Of a DNA stretch of 34,324 nt, positions 31,736-34,324 are shown piece after piece (within the stretch, counting starts at the first letter, position 1; every line of letters starts with the position of its first letter). The notes under the pieces are model-generated. The model saw only the letters and a list, made by a program, of their open reading frames with translations. It made no database searches and was not told where the DNA came from. The position numbers were made by a program, and so were the translations under genes. Source of the stretch: Betaproteobacteria bacterium (GTDB lineage: Bacteria > Pseudomonadota > Gammaproteobacteria > Burkholderiales > SG8-41); the NCBI GenBank assembly GCA_028292435.1, contig JAQGMI010000040.1, positions 1 through 34,324 of the forward strand. Direction: 5' to 3'.

Positions 31736-34324
31736 ATGCCGCGCAAGGCTTACACCCCGCTGCAAACGTTAAGCAAGCTGCGCCAGGTAGAGCGGCTGCT
31801 TGCCGCTGGCAAATCAATGTCGGCGACGTGCAAGAAAGCGGGGATCTCCGAAGGTTCTTATCGCAGCTGGCGACGAAGTTATGCGCCGCTGCTTAAACGA
31901 CTCGCTGAGGACGAGCGTGAGCTCAAGAGCTGCGAACACCGGCTCGTCGAGTCACGCCAGCAGCAGTTGGCGACGAATGAAGTATTAAAAATTATCAGCC
32001 GCTCGAATTTCGAGCTGGCTTCCGTCCTTGCAACAATCATCGCCAGCGCGACCCGCGTCTGCGGCGCGCACAGCGGCGTCATCTACCGGCAGGATGACGA
32101 TTATTATCATCACGCTTCAAGTTTTAACTTGCCGTCGGCGCTGGTCGAGTACATCAAGGGTCATCCTGTGCACGCGGGCCGCGGCTCGGCGGTGGGCCGC
32201 GCCGCGCTCGAGAAACGGGTCATCCACATTCATGACGTGACGGCCGATAGCGAGTACACATACGGGGGCGCGCTTGTGGGCGGCTTCCGGACCATACTTG
32301 GCGTGCCAATGTTCCGGCAAGGCGTTCTCATCGGCGTTTTCTCCGTGTGGCGCTTACAGGTCCTGCCGTTTACCAAAGAAGAGATTGAACTGGTGACGAG
32401 TTTTGCTGACCAGGCCGTTATCGCAATCGAAAACGTGCGCCTCTTCAACGAAACGAAACAGGCGCTCGAGCAGCAGACGGCGACGAGTGAAATTTTGGCG
32501 GTAATGAGTGGATCGCCCACTGATGTGCAGCCGGTTTTCGATGCCATAGTCAAAAGCGGGGCGCGGCTTTTCAGCGGCGCCGCGGTCGCCGTCGCGCTCA
32601 CCGACGGCGACCAGGTGAGTCTCGCCTCAATCGCAGATGAAAATCCGCTGCGGTGCGAAAAGTGGAAGGGTGTATTTCCGTTTCCTCTGAAGCGCAATTA
32701 CATGCATGCAACCGCGATTCTCGACAGGAAGCTGGTCGATGTGCCGGATGTGTATGCTGCGCGTTCACAGTGGCCCGCCGGCGTCCAGAATTTCGTTAAC
32801 TCGAGTTATCGGGCGATAACGATCGTGCCGATGATCCGCGGCGATGCCGCTATCGGTACCGTGAGCGTCGTGCGTACGGAGCCAGGGTCACTTTCAGACA
32901 AGCAGATCGTGCTTTTGCAGACATTCGCCGATCAGGCCGTCATCGCGATCGAGAACGTACGACTCTTCAACGAGACCAGGGAAGCGCTCGAGCGGCAGAC
33001 GGCCACGGCGGACATTCTCAAGGTCATCAGCGGCTCGCCGACCGACACACAGCCGATCTTCGATGCGATCGCCGAAAGCGCCGTGCGCCTGTGCGACTCG
33101 ATTTACAGTGCGGTCACGCTGCTGCGAGACAAGACGGTCCATCTGGTCGGGCATAAGAACTGGGTCGGCGAAGGCCTCGACGTCGCGCGGCGAATGTTCC
33201 CGATGTCGGCAGACGCCGATCATCTGACTGCGCTTGCGATCCGTGAAAACCGCATCATTTATCTGCAGCAACTGCAAACCGATGTGAGCGCGCCGAAATC
33301 TTCGCGCGAGCTCGCGATTGCGACTGGTTATCAGACGCTGTTGATCGTACCGATGCGGCGCGAGCGCAGCGCCATTGGCGCCATTATCGTGGCGAAGGCC
33401 CAAGGCCCGTTTACGGAGAAGCAGATCGCGCTTCTCCACACCTTCGCTGATCAGGCGGTGATCGCAATTGAAAATGTGCGGCTCTTCAAGGAAATAGAAG
33501 CTCGTAATCGAGAGTTGGCCGAGTCACTCGATCAACAGACCGCTACCAGCGAAGTGCTCAAGGTCATCAGCCGTTCGACGTTCGATCTCAAGCCGGTGCT
33601 GCAGACGCTGATCGAGAATGCAACCAAGTTATGCCAGGCAGACATGGGTTTTCTGTTCAGGCGCGAAGGCGATTGCTATGTGCTCGTTGCCGATTACAAC
33701 GCGCCGGCCGAATTTCGTGAGTGGCGGGCCGGAGTGCCGATCCTTCCGGGAGATGGCACGGTGGTCGGCCGCGTAGCTCGCGATGGACAGACGGTGCAGA
33801 TTCTCGACGCGCAAGCCGACCCGACGTGGCTTAAGTCAAATCCCGTGCGGGGCACGGCCAACACCCGCTCGCTGCTGGGTGTTCCAATGCTCCGCGAGGG
33901 CACGCCGATCGGCGTGATTGCAATGTGGCGCAACGAAGTTCGGGCTTTTACTGAGAAGCAAGTTGACTTGATCACTACTTTCGCCGACCAGGCGGTGATC
34001 GCGATCGAGAACGTGCGCCTGTTCAACGAAATCGAATCCCGCAACCGCGATCTGACGGAATCGCTCGACCAGCAGACTGCAACGAGCGAAGTACTCAAGG
34101 TAATCAGCCGCTCGGCGTTTGACCTCGAACCGGTATTGCAGACACTGATTGAGAACGCGGCCAAATTGTGCGCGGCTGACACAGCCATCATCTTTCGGCC
34201 GGACGAAGAAGGACTTTGCAGACCGGTGGTGCAGTACCAGTTCGATTCGAATCCGGAGCTGCTGGCCAGGATGAACGCGTTCCCGTTTTGCCCGGACCGC
34301 GGTTCCACCGTCGGGCGCACGATG
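31736..34324 (+). CDS. Tandem-GAF sensor protein with transposase-like N-terminal HTH (3' partial)
   Basis: An open frame of 863 codons with no stop before the window end. Residues 8-50 ([20 protein letters not shown], then [15 protein letters not shown]) match the helix-turn-helix of IS3-type transposase OrfA proteins. After a short coiled coil come four complete GAF modules and the start of a fifth, each closing with [15 protein letters not shown] and a linker such as [15 protein letters not shown]. The repeated Phe codons lie at 32402, 32924, 33443 and 33980, so modules are about 173-179 residues. GAF domains bind small molecules or cofactors, and proteins of this build usually end in a histidine kinase or cyclase domain, which would lie beyond the edge. 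No signal peptide or membrane segment is seen, so it is cytoplasmic. Confidence 0.9.
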   Translation, partial: MPRKAYTPLQTLSKLRQVERLLAAGKSMSATCKKAGISEGSYRSWRRSYAPLLKRLAEDERELKSCEHRLVESRQQQLATNEVLKIISRSNFELASVLATIIASATRVCGAHSGVIYRQDDDYYHHASSFNLPSALVEYIKGHPVHAGRGSAVGRAALEKRVIHIHDVTADSEYTYGGALVGGFRTILGVPMFRQGVLIGVFSVWRLQVLPFTKEEIELVTSFADQAVIAIENVRLFNETKQALEQQTATSEILAVMSGSPTDVQPVFDAIVKSGARLFSGAAVAVALTDGDQVSLASIADENPLRCEKWKGVFPFPLKRNYMHATAILDRKLVDVPDVYAARSQWPAGVQNFVNSSYRAITIVPMIRGDAAIGTVSVVRTEPGSLSDKQIVLLQTFADQAVIAIENVRLFNETREALERQTATADILKVISGSPTDTQPIFDAIAESAVRLCDSIYSAVTLLRDKTVHLVGHKNWVGEGLDVARRMFPMSADADHLTALAIRENRIIYLQQLQTDVSAPKSSRELAIATGYQTLLIVPMRRERSAIGAIIVAKAQGPFTEKQIALLHTFADQAVIAIENVRLFKEIEARNRELAESLDQQTATSEVLKVISRSTFDLKPVLQTLIENATKLCQADMGFLFRREGDCYVLVADYNAPAEFREWRAGVPILPGDGTVVGRVARDGQTVQILDAQADPTWLKSNPVRGTANTRSLLGVPMLREGTPIGVIAMWRNEVRAFTEKQVDLITTFADQAVIAIENVRLFNEIESRNRDLTESLDQQTATSEVLKVISRSAFDLEPVLQTLIENAAKLCAADTAIIFRPDEEGLCRPVVQYQFDSNPELLARMNAFPFCPDRGSTVGRTM

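Overview
The window is GC-rich, tightly packed bacterial DNA that looks like a betaproteobacterium of the Burkholderiales type, probably from soil or water. The main reason is the number of Bug/TctC-type periplasmic solute-binding genes: nine copies, two of them broken. Acyl-CoA and organic-acid catabolism genes and frequent 4-bp ATGA gene overlaps fit the same picture. The lineage is an inference from gene content; no rRNA or other marker gene is present.

Layout. 1-4371 (+): the end of an SDR dehydrogenase, a short inverted repeat, a gamma-glutamyltransferase-family hydrolase and two Bug genes. 4382-8041 (-): a GNAT acetyltransferase with a CRP-like site and promoter, a ~650-bp imperfect palindromic element, secreted MsrB, a 48-residue lipoprotein whose ribosome-binding site lies in a hairpin, a DUF6152 protein and an exported protein of unknown function. 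8357-13204 (+): a FecR-domain protein, a cupin, and then the most interesting locus. That locus is a UGSC-type selenoprotein read through an in-frame TGA, translationally coupled to an uncharacterised 359-residue protein, followed by a Bug gene and a potassium channel ending in a zinc ribbon. 13545-14839 (+): a membrane J-like protein lacking HPD and a DUF4124 protein, closed by a strong bidirectional terminator.

14905-16451 (-): a thiolase-like protein and its DUF35 partner. 16607-17011 (-): a DUF559 nuclease-like gene between hairpin repeats. 17110-23501 (-): a six-gene operon-like run, in transcription order Bug, Bug pseudogene (amber stop), acyl-CoA ligase, alpha/beta hydrolase, Bug, Bug pseudogene (frameshift). 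23724-24896 (+): a divergent acyl-CoA dehydrogenase. 24918-27865 (-): a nitronate-monooxygenase-like flavoprotein and two Bug genes. 28074-30224 (-): an NDP-forming acyl-CoA ligase. 30350-31567 (+): an MFS transporter. 31736-end (+): a tandem-GAF sensor with a transposase-like HTH at its N-terminus, cut by the window end.

Functionally the window reads as carboxylate scavenging followed by CoA activation: binding proteins capture acids, ligases form CoA thioesters, and the dehydrogenase and thiolase-like enzymes process them. No TctA/TctB membrane partners are in the window, so the binding proteins must share permeases encoded elsewhere. The UGSC locus requires selenocysteine machinery (SelA, SelB, SelC, SelD), which is also not in the window.
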